Origin: Linepithema humile
Taxonomy: Eukaryota > Arthropoda > Insecta > Hymenoptera > Formicidae
Length of the DNA: 64,000 nt
Assembly: GCF_040581485.1 (NCBI RefSeq)
Contig: NC_090128.1
Location: 38,160,931-38,224,930, forward strand
Reading direction: 5' to 3'
The notes below the pieces were generated by a model. The model was given only the letters and a program-made list of their open reading frames with translations, was not told the origin of the DNA and did no database searches. Both the position numbers and the translations under genes were made by a program. Below, in pieces: positions 1 to 9,842 of this stretch; position 1 is the stretch's first letter, and every line of letters begins with the position of its first letter.

Positions 1-2185
1 TTGGCTCGACTAGGCAATTTCCGATAAATATTCCTGGTCTAGTTTCCACTGCTTGGATTATTCCTGCTGTGTTTTCTTTAGTTATGGCTGTTATAATAGT
101 TTCGCTTCTAGCTTCTAAAGTAAACTTTTTGCATGGAAAAAGCGTAAATAAATTTTTATCGATGCGTAGTTTTTTGGTAGTATAGTCCCAAGATGCTTGA
201 TATTTTTGTAGGAAGTCGGCTCCGAGGATTCCGTCATATTCGATAGGAAAGTCGTCTTTTATCACGTTTAATTCATGTTTAACATTTCTTGTTTTTAACG
301 GAATAGTTGCTTGCATTACGCCTATAGTATCCGCTTTGTGCCCTGTTGCGCCAATGATTGTTATCTTTTTATCGTATATTATGGTTTCATCTTTCAATTT
401 ATTCAATTTTATTAGACTCATGGTAGCTCCTGTGTCGATCAACATATTTATTTTATCGTCAATCACTTCATTCATGGGTAGTGAAATCAGATCGAGCTCA
501 GTGTGTGCATGATTTATCTCATCAGCTGTTAGTACCTTATGCTCTCGTACTGTCTTAGCTGTTGCTTTAATTGTTTTCCTTTCTGCATCGTCGTCCTCAG
601 TCTCGCGATGCTTATTAGTTTTATTTATGGTATTTCGCGTGTTTGATTCTTCATTTATTTTCTTATTTTTAGTATATTCCGGTTTTCCGTTTAATATCCA
701 ACATTCGGTACGGTTATGTCCGGATTTCTTGCAATAATTACAATGTTTATCCAGCGTATTAAATCTTGATCCGCTCGGTTTAGGCAAAGTGAATTGATTA
801 CCGTAGCGGCTCGTTCGGCAATCGCGACCGTAATGTCCTTGCTTGCCGCATTTATGGCATTGAATTGCCTTAGGATTATTAAAACTTTTATTCGCGTTGT
901 ACGCGGAATCACGTGGTCTCTTTAATTTTTCCTCTGCTTTGGCCCCTTCGATGGCTTCTTGCAGGGTTGCATATCGTTGCGCGCGTATTATCATTCGTAT
1001 ATCCTCGCGCAGTCCATACACAAAGTTTTGTAGCGCTAGCTGTTTAACTGTATCTAATATAGTGCGTTTATCTTGCGGTGTCTTTCCTGGACTGTCTGTT
1101 AGAGATTCGTATAGCTGCATCGCTAAATGGTCTGCTCGTGCCCCATATTCTACTGCACTTTCTCCGGGTCGTTGTTTCAAATGATTAAATTCAATTTGAA
1201 TCGATGCAGGATTTTTCTTAGGGTAGTAAAAGCTTTCCAGTTCGTTTTTTAACTGTTCAAACGATCTGATATCTTTGATCTCAAAATTTATTAATGCTCT
1301 GCCTTGCAATTTAGTCGACATTATGACGTCGAGTAGCTCGTCTGCGAACTCGGGCTTTACATACTTCATTGCACATGTACAAGCGCTTAGAAATGATTTT
1401 AAGTTCGTTCGTGACGTACCGTCAAAAATAGGTATTAAATTTATCGCGTTTTTTGATGTCATGTAGCGTTGTGCGTCAGTGGATTGTCTGTTTCGTATGT
1501 CTTCAGTAGTTCGACCGTATGAAATGTCGGTTTCGCGTTCTTGTCGTGGATTTCGTTCGTGATGATGCGCATGAAGATACTCAAATAATGTCGCGATCTG
1601 TTCGCGCATTTCGTGCATTGTTTCTTCTAGTGCTGAAATCTGATTTTTATTTTTTGGGCGTGTTCCCGTTCGAAGTCCGCTGGCTTCGTTTTCTCTTGTA
1701 TTTTGCTCCATTAATGCGGATATTTCGTTTTCTATTTCGATGTCTGCCTCACTCTTCCTTCTTTGAGACATTTTTTCGTTTCTTCTTTCACGGATTTCGT
1801 TCGGATCAAATATGCTACTATCGTATGATGTTAGCTCAAACTCGCTGTAATCTGACACGCGGCTTGGTGTTTTACTAATGTAAGGTCTAGTCTTTTTAGT
1901 TTTTACTTCTATCACGGTATCGTTAAGAGCGGGAATTAAACTTGAATCGATATCTTCGAAAGTGTAATCTCGTTTAGTTTCTATGTTTGCATCCAATTCG
2001 TCGTCGGTATCACCGTCCGAGTTTGTGTATTGTAATGTACGGCGTACGTTATCGCTTATGTCGCGAGTCGCGTCTTCGATAACGCGTATCGGGTTTAACG
2101 CTGTGCGGATTGCGTGTCGCGCTTGGTTGCTTAATAGCCACGACCTATTTCGTATGGGACCGGGGTCGCTTTCGCTTTTGTACAT
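1..2185 (-). CDS. Gag-protease polyprotein of a Ty3/gypsy retrotransposon (partial)
   Basis: An open frame of about 728 codons starts at the ATG at 2185, right after an in-frame TGA, and is still open at base 1. An internal ATG at 1771 is an alternative start. The protein has a charged N-terminal part and a capsid-like region (about 1480-950) with the pattern of retrotransposon Gag, including FNHLKQRPGESAVEYGARAD. Two zinc knuckles of the form CX2CX4HX4C lie near 859-690. A retropepsin follows, with the active site DTGAT near 445 and the flap-side motif ILGADFL near 220. Gag binds and packages element RNA, and the protease cleaves the polyprotein inside cytoplasmic particles. Gag and protease share one frame with no frameshift. 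The assignment is firm; the clade within Ty3/gypsy is not resolved. Confidence 0.88.
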   Translation of the reverse strand, partial: MYKSESDPGPIRNRSWLLSNQARHAIRTALNPIRVIEDATRDISDNVRRTLQYTNSDGDTDDELDANIETKRDYTFEDIDSSLIPALNDTVIEVKTKKTRPYISKTPSRVSDYSEFELTSYDSSIFDPNEIRERRNEKMSQRRKSEADIEIENEISALMEQNTRENEASGLRTGTRPKNKNQISALEETMHEMREQIATLFEYLHAHHHERNPRQERETDISYGRTTEDIRNRQSTDAQRYMTSKNAINLIPIFDGTSRTNLKSFLSACTCAMKYVKPEFADELLDVIMSTKLQGRALINFEIKDIRSFEQLKNELESFYYPKKNPASIQIEFNHLKQRPGESAVEYGARADHLAMQLYESLTDSPGKTPQDKRTILDTVKQLALQNFVYGLREDIRMIIRAQRYATLQEAIEGAKAEEKLKRPRDSAYNANKSFNNPKAIQCHKCGKQGHYGRDCRTSRYGNQFTLPKPSGSRFNTLDKHCNYCKKSGHNRTECWILNGKPEYTKNKKINEESNTRNTINKTNKHRETEDDDAERKTIKATAKTVREHKVLTADEINHAHTELDLISLPMNEVIDDKINMLIDTGATMSLIKLNKLKDETIIYDKKITIIGATGHKADTIGVMQATIPLKTRNVKHELNVIKDDFPIEYDGILGADFLQKYQASWDYTTKKLRIDKNLFTLFPCKKFTLEARSETIITAITKENTAGIIQAVETRPGIFIGNCLVEP

Positions 2186-2402
2186 TCACGCGTTTTTATA
2201 TTTTATATAATGGTTCGGACTTACAGTAGTAGTAGTATGATCGCTCGCATGTTGCCTCGTCCTTAGCTGCGGTTCGCTGTCCGGCTGTAGATCGTAGGCT
2301 GTAGGTGTAGGTCGCTCGGCTGCTTTCTGCGGCTGGCTCCTATTTCGCTGACTCCGCTCGGCACTGCTTGGCTCTGGATAGTCTGCTGCTGCGCTGCTAC
2401 TC

Positions 2403-2570
2403 TGCTTACCGTTGCGTTGGTCGGGGTCTTCTCGTTTCAATAATCTCCGTATTGAAACTTGTCCGCCGACTATTTTGCACTTAATTTTCGGCTGCTTACT
2501 GCTGCGTTGGTCGGGGTCTTCTCGTTTCAATAATCTCCGTATTGAAACTTGTCCGCCGACTAATTTTCAC
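2403..2570 (-). repeat. Two tandem 90-bp repeats in the retrotransposon leader
   Basis: The block containing GTTGGTCGGGGTCTTCTCGT occurs at about 2416 and again at about 2506, a period of 90 bp, with a few differences between the copies. It lies between the primer site and the gag start, where the packaging signal of an LTR element would be expected. Short ORFs called over it are artefacts of the repeat. Confidence 0.85.
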
Positions 2571-2640
2571 TCACTTAAAATTTTTTCTTTTTGTTTCAGG
2601 CTCTGGACTTTCCGGGTTCCTGGTCCCGAAGGAGAGGCAG

Positions 2641-2658
2641 ATCCCACCGCTGCCACCA
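2641..2658 (-). other. Primer-binding site, tRNA-Leu type
   Basis: The plus-strand string ATCCCACCGCTGCCACCA equals the 3' end of the animal tRNA-Leu isoacceptors that end in ...CCGCTGCCACCA. Read on the minus strand it is a primer site beginning TGG, six bases from the LTR end, which is where reverse transcription of this element would start. Confidence 0.8.
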
Positions 2659-2664
2659 GAATTT

Positions 2665-3261
2665 TGTTGTGCCCTTGGTGATAGGGCACGGGTTCGGGAT
2701 CTGCCAAGAAGTTAGGCCGGGAATCCGGGAATAATCCTTTGACGTTTTTTTTTAATAAAAAACAGTCTTCCACATATTTATTGATCTCTTGATTCATTAC
2801 AAATTCCCTTACTTCTATGTAATCTAGGTTCCGTCAGGAATCCTTGCCTTAGTGTAGTATCACGGAGCCCCAAGTTACTCTTATTCACTTTTAACGAATT
2901 GTTATAATTCGCGTTCTTCTAGATTTGTGGTCCCAACGGACATACGTCCGTTTCTTGTGACTGATAGTTTTAGACCCGCCGTCGTGATCTCGCGACGGCG
3001 ATTTTATATATGTGAAACTGCACTTGATTGCAGTTTTAACGATCTAACTTGCTGACGAAATTCGATCGTTCGTCAGCATTGTCGCGTAAAAAGTGAATTA
3101 GGTTTTAATTTTCGCTGCGCGATTTATCCGGTGTCTCGCATGAGCCGGAAACTGAATATTAGATATCTTAATCTGATATGCAATAGATATTTTCTTATAT
3201 TTTATTAATATATATATATTTTATTATTAATAATTGGTTGTGGTTCTTTGGACCCACAACA
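2665..3261 (-). mobile_element. 5' LTR of the minus-strand retrotransposon
   Basis: The LTR begins TGTTGTGGG and ends GGGCACAACA on the minus strand, giving the usual TG...CA ends and a 7-bp inverted repeat. It holds a GC-rich hairpin (2977-3000) next to a TATA-like box (3001-3011). The partner LTR is outside the window, so the boundaries rest on the inverted ends, the primer site on one side and the join to coding DNA on the other. Confidence 0.82.
2977..3011 (-). promoter_or_regulatory. LTR core promoter: TATA box with adjacent hairpin
   Basis: The minus strand reads ATATATAAAA at 3011-3001, followed by the near-perfect palindrome CGCCGTCG...CGACGGCG (2977-3000). A TATA box in this part of the LTR, followed by a stem that would lie near the start of the RNA, is typical of retrotransposon promoters. 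The exact start site is not defined. Confidence 0.5.
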
Positions 3262-4025
3262 CTGCCTAAGCGATAGAACTTACATTATACTAGGCGGCTT
3301 GGGTGGATTTGGTTTAGAATTAACTGACTGGCTGATACTTAGAGGGGCTAAGAATGTCCTACTAACTTCGGAAACTGGAATAAAAAATGGCTATCAGCGA
3401 ATGAGGATTGAGTTATGGAAATCGTACGGTGTAAACGTGCAGATAGTTAAAAACGCAAATCTTGCTAATCTCGAAGAATGTGAACATTTTCTACAAATGG
3501 CGGAGAAACAAGCACCAATAGATGCGATATTTAATCTTGCTGTGGTTTTGAAAGATTGTCTACTTAGGAACCAAACCATGGAAACTTTCACGGCATCTTT
3601 CCTGTCGAAAGCCTGGATGACACAGACATTAGATAAAGCATCTAGAAAGATCTGTTTAAAACTTCGACATTTTGTAATGTTTTCTTCCGTTTCTTGCGGA
3701 AAAGGGAACGCTGGACAAACTAATTATGGGATGGCCAATTCCATCATGGAAAGAGTGTGTGAAAAAAGAGCGGAGGAAGGACTACCGGGATTGGCAATTC
3801 AATGGGGAGCTGTAGGTGACGTAGGGCTCGTTGCTGACATGCAGGAAAACAATAAAGAGTTAGTTATTGGCGGTACCCTGCAGCAAAAAATATCTTCCTG
3901 CCTTGTAGAACTTGAGAAATTTTTGCTCCAAAACCGACCAATCGTAAGCAGCATGATCGTAAGTGAAAAGAAAACGCGGTTATCCGGATTAGACAACATA
4001 GTGGAAATCGTTGCTAATATTATGA
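3262..4025 (+). CDS. Fatty acid synthase, ketoreductase exon (5' end lost at the retrotransposon junction)
   Basis: This exon encodes the beta-ketoacyl reductase domain of an animal type I fatty acid synthase, which reduces the 3-keto group of the growing acyl chain with NADPH in the cytosol. The nucleotide-binding motif GGLGGFG is near the start. The catalytic Ser region (FSSVSCGKGNAGQ) and the Tyr/Asn pair in TNYGMANS follow, then the conserved LPGLAIQWGAVGDVG stretch. The frame is open from the LTR border to a donor site AGTAAG at 4025/4026. There is no ATG in frame before the motif: the coding sequence simply begins at the LTR end, so everything upstream (ketosynthase to enoyl reductase) is missing here and may lie beyond the element, off the left edge. 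The domain itself shows no stop or frameshift. Confidence 0.9.
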
Positions 4026-4221
4026 GTAAGAATTAACAAACAGATTACTTTCTTTCATTGCCTACTTAGAACGTGATAATTTTTGCATGCATTATTTACT
4101 TTGATATCACAACATCCCAAAAGTCATTGTTGCACGCACAAATGCGTACACAAACATATATACGCAAACTTTCATGTACAATATAATAAGTCATAACATT
4201 TCTATGAATTTTGTATTGCAG

Positions 4222-4709
4222 ATATAAGAAATATGAAAATAATTAATCAAAATACATCTTTGGCTGAACTTGGAATGGATTCCATGATGACTGTGGAAAT
4301 CAGACAAACATTCGAACGAGAATTTGATATCTTGCTCACTCCACGAGAACTACGAACCCTCACATTTGCAAAACTGATTGAAATGTCCAATGTAAACGTT
4401 AGCAACGAGACACAAACTGAAGAGGCAACTGAAGCGGCAACTGATATAAATAAGACATATCTTACGAAAGAACAGAAATTGTTATTTGGTGTTTTGAGAA
4501 ATCAAGATTTTGTTTCAGAAATTTGTTTAGATCTTCCGACCAACACAGTGGATAATTCAACTCATGTATTTTTTATACCAGGACTTGATGGCTGCGGAAC
4601 AATATTTAATCATTTAACGCTAAGAATTAAATTTTCGGCAACATCCTTGCAATATGGCTACATCGGTGTTGCAAACACTTTATCCGAGATGGCTGATCAT
4701 CTCTTAATG
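4222..4709 (+). CDS. Fatty acid synthase exon: acyl carrier protein and start of the thioesterase
   Basis: Acceptor TTGTATTGCAG ends at 4221 and donor ATG|GTATGT lies at 4709/4710. The join to the previous exon is phase 1. The exon encodes the acyl carrier protein with the phosphopantetheine-attachment motif LGMDSMM, where the Ser carries the swinging arm, then an acidic, threonine-rich linker. The start of the thioesterase fold follows (FFIPGLDGCGTIFNHL, matching the usual PxFxxHPIEG-type entry strand). The order ketoreductase, carrier, thioesterase is that of animal fatty acid synthase. All motifs are intact. Confidence 0.88.
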
Positions 4710-5124
4710 GTATGTAATTGTAATTAAATGTTTTGCAAAAGTATATAATCACAGTTAGTAATAATTTGTATTGTTTTTATTTGAAAGTTTTATTTAATGT
4801 TTTGCCTAACTATGCGTTTAAGTTCCTTAAAATTTACATTTTTCATGTTATATTTTCAAAATTTATTCTGTCCTACTTTCTTGTTTTTATAATTATTAAA
4901 ATTTTTCTATAGACGCGGAGACAGTATTATACCATATTTAACCATAACAATATCATTATCAGAAATTGGATTTTTACAGTGCTATCCGTGCATGGTGTCT
5001 TGACAATTATATTTGTTACTATTAAAATTTTTATATTGTCATATGATTTTGGAATAGAAAATGGCATTTAGCTTACAGATGCAAAAGTTGCTAAATAAAT
5101 TTATTTTTGTCTTTGTTTCTTCAG

Positions 5125-5977
5125 TGCATATCATCACGAATAAGAGACAAAAAGAAAGTCGTAATAACAGGATATTCTTTCGGTTCTTTACTTGCAATTG
5201 AACTAATAAGAAGATTGGAGGCTACGGATACTAAAAGTCGATTAGTTCTCATCGATGGAAGTCCGGAATATATAATGAGTAGTGAAATCAATAAGTTTTG
5301 CTATATGAGCGATGAAGAAATTCAAATTAATATTATGATCATTATTCTAAAGATTTATGAAACAGAAATCGATGAAGAGGTAAGACTCCATTATTTATAT
5401 TTTTGAATTAATTAAATTAATACATTTTTTATTGCAGATATTTTATGTATGCCTTATTTTTTACTGTCAGTTTTATATTGTAAATATTTCTCATTTTATG
5501 TTAAGTTGATTTTAAAAGTAGAACGTATAATTTGACAGGTTCTATTAGAATTAAGAAAATGTGAAACTTGGGAAGAAAGATTTGAAGTTTTCGCTCAATA
5601 CTTTTCAAAAGAAAATTCACTTCTGTCACGCCCTAATTTACAAACATTGTATGCAACAATTTATAAAAACATATTGTCTATTCGGCAATATGATTCTTCT
5701 ACATTACTGCGTATTAAATCACCCATAACGTTGTTAAAACCTACGTTGTCATATGCACCTGAACTCGAAGAGGATTATGGTTTATATAAGGTATTTTAAG
5801 AAAACATTTTATCAGTATTCATTATTTAATATACCAAATTTTACAATATTTTTGATAAAATTTATAACGTTTAAGATAACTGAAAATAAGGTGGTAGTAC
5901 ATTACGTCAAAGGTAGTCACGTGACGATCTTAGCAAACGAGAAAGTGGCGGCTGTAATTAATGAAGAAGCGTTTTAA
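5125..5977 (+). CDS. Fatty acid synthase, thioesterase exons (three exons)
   Basis: Three phase-0 exons, 5125-5379, 5539-5790 and 5876-5977, have GT-AG introns of 159 and 85 bp; the intron before them is 415 bp. The first carries the serine-hydrolase elbow GYSFGS (nucleophile Ser) and the strand VLIDGSPEY. The last carries GSHVTIL, where the His of the triad sits, and ends ...NEEAF with a TAA. The thioesterase releases the finished fatty acid from the carrier protein. The acceptor at 5875 was chosen because ITENKVVVHYV aligns with the family pattern; a later AG at 5890 would also keep the frame. No inactivating change is seen. Confidence 0.85.
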
Positions 5978-6294
5978 TGTAAGTAATTTTATTATTGACG
6001 TTAACAACTATAAAATCTTATTTAAAATAAATGTTGTTACTGTTTCTGAAGTCACATGCATTACTGTGATTAATTTTGTAACTATGTGAAAAATTTTTAT
6101 TCAATTTTTTTATCTTATTTGCTTTAGATTGCACATTAAAAAATTATTACAAAATATTAATTAAAATATTTTGTTATTTTGATAAATATATGCATGTGAA
6201 ATTTTATGTATTATATGAGTTCTATTTATTATTATTAGTACATTTGCATAAAATATACAATTGCCATGTCTCTACTCAAACTATTATATTTCAG

Positions 6295-6480
6295 AATGAG
6301 GCTTACGCAACCGTAACAGAAGTACATTTTTCGCTAACGGGTCAATACAAAGTTCAACTTGTTTGTCGTACGGTTTATGAGACGTACAACGATAACAAAA
6401 GGATAGATTTTGTATCTTCTATTCTATGATATCATCGTACTTTGGTTTTTTGTTTTAAATAAAGAATTTAATATTCTTTA
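6295..6480 (+). other. Probable 3' untranslated exon of the fatty acid synthase gene with poly(A) signal
   Basis: A strong donor (AAT|GTAAGTAA, about 5980) follows the stop codon, and an acceptor TATTTCAG ends at 6294. The downstream exon contains the poly(A) signal AATAAA at 6458-6463. It also has an open frame ending at 6429 that I do not recognise, so an alternative coding end cannot be excluded. Intron sequence 5981-6294 is AT-rich and unremarkable. Confidence 0.45.
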
Positions 6481-6703
6481 CTGGAAACGGAATTTTGTGT
6501 AATCTTTTGTGGTGGAGGAATGTGAGCAATGTTTAAAATTAAAATTCAAACTGTGGTTTCAAAATTATTTAATTATAGAAATAATAAAGTAGAGATGCAC
6601 CGGATACCGGATATGTATCCGGTTATCCTGTATTATCCGGCCTCTGCCGAATAATACTGGATAGCCGGATATTTTCTTTTATCCGGCCGGATACCGAAAA
6701 TCC

Positions 6704-7803
6704 AAATGTGACTAATGCGAGTATTACCGAAGAAATAGCTAATGGACAAGTTGAATTTCAAAGAAAACTTAGTGACAGATCTAAGAAAAAAAGGCAAATA
6801 TATCAAACTGAACTCAAGAAATATTTAGTATTACCGCTAACAAAAAGAACAGACAATCCCATATCGTGATGGAAAAAACATCATTCTAAATTTCCAAATT
6901 AAAAAAATCTTGTTTTTTGAAATATTTAAGGCTCCTGGTCCCGTAGCCGTGAACTTCGCGTTGACAGTGGCGACATAATTGTGGTAGGAATAAAAACCTA
7001 GTCGAATTTACCTAGTCGATTTATTGTATAAGTAAATAGTGTAACAGTTTGACCTAATCAATTGATACGATAAAAGTAAATTACTGAATAACATACAAAA
7101 TGCTAATTTATAATTCAAAAATTTGTTTACAAAAAAATAAACGCGATAAATACAGAATATATATAGCTTAGTACCGTTACCGACATGTCCATATGACAGA
7201 AATTCTCATGCAGCGTCTTAGGTGGAGAATCGATGAACTATTAGACGTGAAAAAATGACATGTTGACTACCCAATTTATTCTTGCGTGCCATTTCGTTAA
7301 TATTCGTTAAATGTTAGTGCTGTGATATGTGACGTGTTCATGAAACCTGTAAAATTATCCGAAAACTAAGATTAGCAGGGAAAGCCCAACGTAGAAGGAG
7401 TATTTTCTACTCATACAGACAGCTGTCAACCGTGTGTTTTCTCGCATAATTAGGCTTCGCTTCACGGTTGATTTAACGATTGTTTATAACCTGTCAAGGA
7501 AAAAGCATAGTTTTCGGACAATTTTACAGGTGTCTTAAAGCGATCTAGAGTGTTACTTTGTTAAATTATTATTTTATTTAGAAATGGCACGCAAGAATTC
7601 TCGGCGTGTCATTTCTCGCTTCTGACGTCACGAATCTAATATGGCTGCGGTGACTACCCAGGAGCCTTAAGTGCTCCACCTTCTTCAGTAAATTCAGAAA
7701 AACTATTTAGTTCCGCAGGGAACGTTTACACAGACCATCGAAATAAATTACATTCAGACAATGCAGAAATGCTAATTTTTATAATGAAAAATTTAAATAT
7801 TTA
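6704..7803 (+). pseudogene. hAT transposase C-terminal remnant, interrupted
   Basis: From 6704 to 6929 the frame encodes a hAT-like stretch ending in TKRTDNPIS, a TGA, and WKKHHSKFP. The TGA replaces the expected Trp of the NPIxWW motif. After the inserted MITE the frame resumes at 7671 with the C-terminal dimerisation domain: APPSSVNSEKLFSSAGN and then DNAEMLIFIMKNLNI, with a stop at 7803. The catalytic core is absent, so this copy cannot encode an active enzyme. Confidence 0.8.
6930..7666. mobile_element. piggyBac-like MITE (TTAA target) inside the hAT transposase
   Basis: The ends GGCTCCTGG and CCAGGAGCC are flanked by TTAA on both sides (6926-6929 and 7667-7670). A TTAA duplication is the signature of piggyBac-type (or Kolobok) transposition. 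Inside are nested inverted repeats, for instance ACCTGTAAAATTATCCGAAAA near 7347 against its complement near 7510, and a pair around the string TTGCGTGCCATTT (about 7285 and 7585). No ORF is present, so it is nonautonomous. Confidence 0.75.
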
Positions 7804-8283
7804 ATTTTTATTTTTAATAACTGTTTAACAATCAAGAGAATTGACAATAAAATATTATTTTAAAGTAAATAACAATATTTTCTTTTCTTTATTTAATTGA
7901 TAATTAACTCCATTTTTTAAATATTGGAATGTTTCTGCCGGATAATATCCGGTTTATCCGAAAAAATAGTGTCCAGCCGGATTATCCGGTATCCGGTCGC
8001 GAGAGTATACGTTTATCCTATATCCGGCTATCCGGTAAAATCACTATCCGGTGCATTCCTATAATAAAGTTGTTGTTATTTACATGAGGTATATTTCAAA
8101 TGTACACAACTAAATAAAATATATAATAAAAAATAAAAAGGAAAAATTTTTGATTAATTATTTGTATTGGATTAGTTGTATTGGATTGATTAAAAAGTTT
8201 TTTCGGATTTGTCAATAAAAATAAATGTAAAAATTATTTTTTAATTATTTTTAATTAATTTTAAATATTAAAAAGTTACTTTG

Positions 8284-9493
8284 ATAACTATTTATGAAAA
8301 AATTTGCTGCAGTAGCCCATAACTCCCATGTCCGTCTTCGAGAGGTATCTCGTAATTCAGGAATTTCTCGTACTAGTGTTTCGAGAATCCTGAAGCATCA
8401 CAAATTCCATCCCTATCATATCTCAATGCATCAGGAACTTCATGGCGATGATTTTAATAATCGAGTGGTGTTTTGCAATTGGGCACTCACACAAATACAA
8501 AGAGACCCACAATTCTTTTATCGAGTAATGTTCTCCGACGAATCAACTTTCACGAACCATGGCAATGTTAATCGTCACAACATGCATTACTGGAGTGTGG
8601 AAAACCCACACTGGTTACGTGAAGTTGAGCATCAGCGTCCTTGGTCCGTTAACGTTTGGTGCGGAATCATAGGTGACAAACTAATCGGTCCCGTATTTAT
8701 TGAAGGTACATTGAACGGAGAAAAATACCGTAACTTATTGCAAGATGAACTACCGATTCTGTTGGAAGATGTACTTCTCGAAGTGCGACAGAACATGTGG
8801 TTCCAGCATGATGGTTGTCCAGCACATTATTCAGCAATAGTACGAGAAGTGTTAAATCGTAATTACAATGATTGCTGGATCGGTAGAGGTGGTCCGGTAA
8901 ATTGGCCTGCCAGATCGCCAGACCTTACGTCACCAGATTTCTTTTTGTGGGGTTACCTTAAAGAAAAAGTGTATACAGAAGTACCAAATACTCGAGAAAA
9001 CATGGTGAAACGTATTAGATATGCTTGCGCACAAATAACGCCAGATACACTTTCTACATGTGTACAAGCATTCCAAGCTCGAGTTAATAAATGCATCGAA
9101 ATGGAAGGTCATCATTTCGAGCATTTATTGTAATTGAATAGTGAGAGGCGAGGGGACTCATCGAAATAAAGCACCCCGATGGTGAGAGAAAATGGCAAAA
9201 ACTAATTTTTACTGATTACAGCGCCATCTATCACGATTTGAAAAAATGTTTCGGACAAAACTTACGTATTTTTTTCCAAGGAATCCGAATCTGCAATAAA
9301 AAATGGGGGTTCCCATTTGAAATTTCAAAGTTGCCACCCGCTCCACCCTCAAAGGGCGGTGGGGGCGAGTTAATTTTTACACATGCAGACGTCCCCCTTG
9401 ATAATATTAAAAGTTTATTTGGGACATTTTTTCGTACAATGCTTATTTTTCGAAATATTTAGTTGTCTCAAGTTAAATGAGACACCCTGTATA
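8284..9493 (+). mobile_element. DD41D mariner (rosa-like), 5'-truncated
   Basis: A mariner-type transposase frame is followed by a 330-bp 3' noncoding part and the right terminal repeat, which contains TTAAATGAGACACCCTGTAT (about 9472-9491). No matching CAGGGTGTCTCA end exists upstream: the sequence before the ORF turns into plain AT-rich DNA around 8284. The element therefore lacks its 5' TIR and probably the first helix-turn-helix of the transposase. Confidence 0.75.
8294..9133 (+). CDS. Mariner-type transposase, DD41D, N-terminally truncated (279 aa)
   Basis: A DDD transposase that would cut and paste the element at TA sites. A helix-turn-helix (RLREVSRNSGISRTSVSRIL, about residues 14-33) is followed by the catalytic motifs: FSDEST with Asp82, QHDGCPAHYS with Asp173, and the PARSPDLTSPDFFLWGYLK block. 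Counting from Asp173 to the Asp of SPDFF gives 41 intervening residues, the DD41D spacing reported for rosa-type mariners rather than the DD34D of classic mariner. The frame has no stop, but full-length relatives have roughly 60-70 more N-terminal residues. The ATG used here is therefore probably internal. With the 5' TIR missing the copy is not expected to move by itself. Confidence 0.8.
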   Translation: MKKFAAVAHNSHVRLREVSRNSGISRTSVSRILKHHKFHPYHISMHQELHGDDFNNRVVFCNWALTQIQRDPQFFYRVMFSDESTFTNHGNVNRHNMHYWSVENPHWLREVEHQRPWSVNVWCGIIGDKLIGPVFIEGTLNGEKYRNLLQDELPILLEDVLLEVRQNMWFQHDGCPAHYSAIVREVLNRNYNDCWIGRGGPVNWPARSPDLTSPDFFLWGYLKEKVYTEVPNTRENMVKRIRYACAQITPDTLSTCVQAFQARVNKCIEMEGHHFEHLL

Positions 9494-9839
9494 TGTATAT
9501 TTTTTCAAACATTTATATATTAACTTAATTGGTGCATTTAAAAACAGGAATTTCTTAAACTCCAATAGCACTCACTTCAAATCATCATATCTTTTATACT
9601 TTTGATTTTCGGACTTTTTGCCAGAGGAAACTTTTGATCAGCATCATCTAAACTAAAACATATTTCAATTTCAGCCAATTTAACCAAACTCATTTTTTTA
9701 TATAAAATATGCGGGGTTCTTTATAATTGAGTCCATCTTTTATGATATGAAATATAAATGTGATTCGGTATCCATTTTTTAATCGAATTTTCACAATCTC
9801 TGTTAAATTCTTCTGGTGGGGTTAGATGGTAAGTGAGAT
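9494..9839. other. AT-rich gap without a gene
   Basis: I see no coding frame, repeat or TIR between the mariner end and the next foldback element. A 3'-UTR-like or old repeat origin is possible but unsupported. Confidence 0.4.
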
Positions 9840-9842
9840 AGT

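Larger units (their letters stand above)
1..3261 (-). mobile_element. Ty3/gypsy LTR retrotransposon, 5' half (LTR, leader, gag-pro), cut by the left window edge
   Basis: Reading the minus strand from right to left gives a 597-bp LTR, a primer-binding site, a leader with tandem repeats, and a gag-protease ORF that leaves the window at base 1. Reverse transcriptase, integrase and the 3' LTR must lie to the left. The LTR ends are TGTTGTG and CACAACA. The right end of the element joins fatty acid synthase coding sequence directly, so the insertion lies inside that gene and runs antisense to it. The TSD cannot be tested because the other end is outside the window. Confidence 0.9.
6590..8061 (+). 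mobile_element. hAT transposon remnant with TSD and TIRs
   Basis: The ends TAGAGATGCACCGG and (reverse complement) TAGGAATGCACCGG form typical hAT TIRs. They are flanked by the 8-bp direct repeat TAATAAAG (6582-6589 and 8062-8069). Subterminal clusters of ATCCGG/CCGGAT repeats occur at both ends (6600-6700 and 7930-8050), a usual transposase-binding arrangement. The interior carries the last part of a hAT transposase, split by another element. Confidence 0.88.

Noticed and set aside
691..912. 73-codon minus-strand ORF
   Set aside because: It overlaps the zinc knuckles of Gag in another frame. The real frame has CX2CX4HX4C motifs and no ATG nearby because it is part of a longer polyprotein.
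1519..1878. 119-codon plus-strand ORF rich in Phe and Arg
   Set aside because: It is the shadow of the Gag N-terminal part on the opposite strand.
2186..2681. ORFs with repeated protein segments on both strands
   Set aside because: They arise from the 90-bp tandem duplication in the retrotransposon leader.
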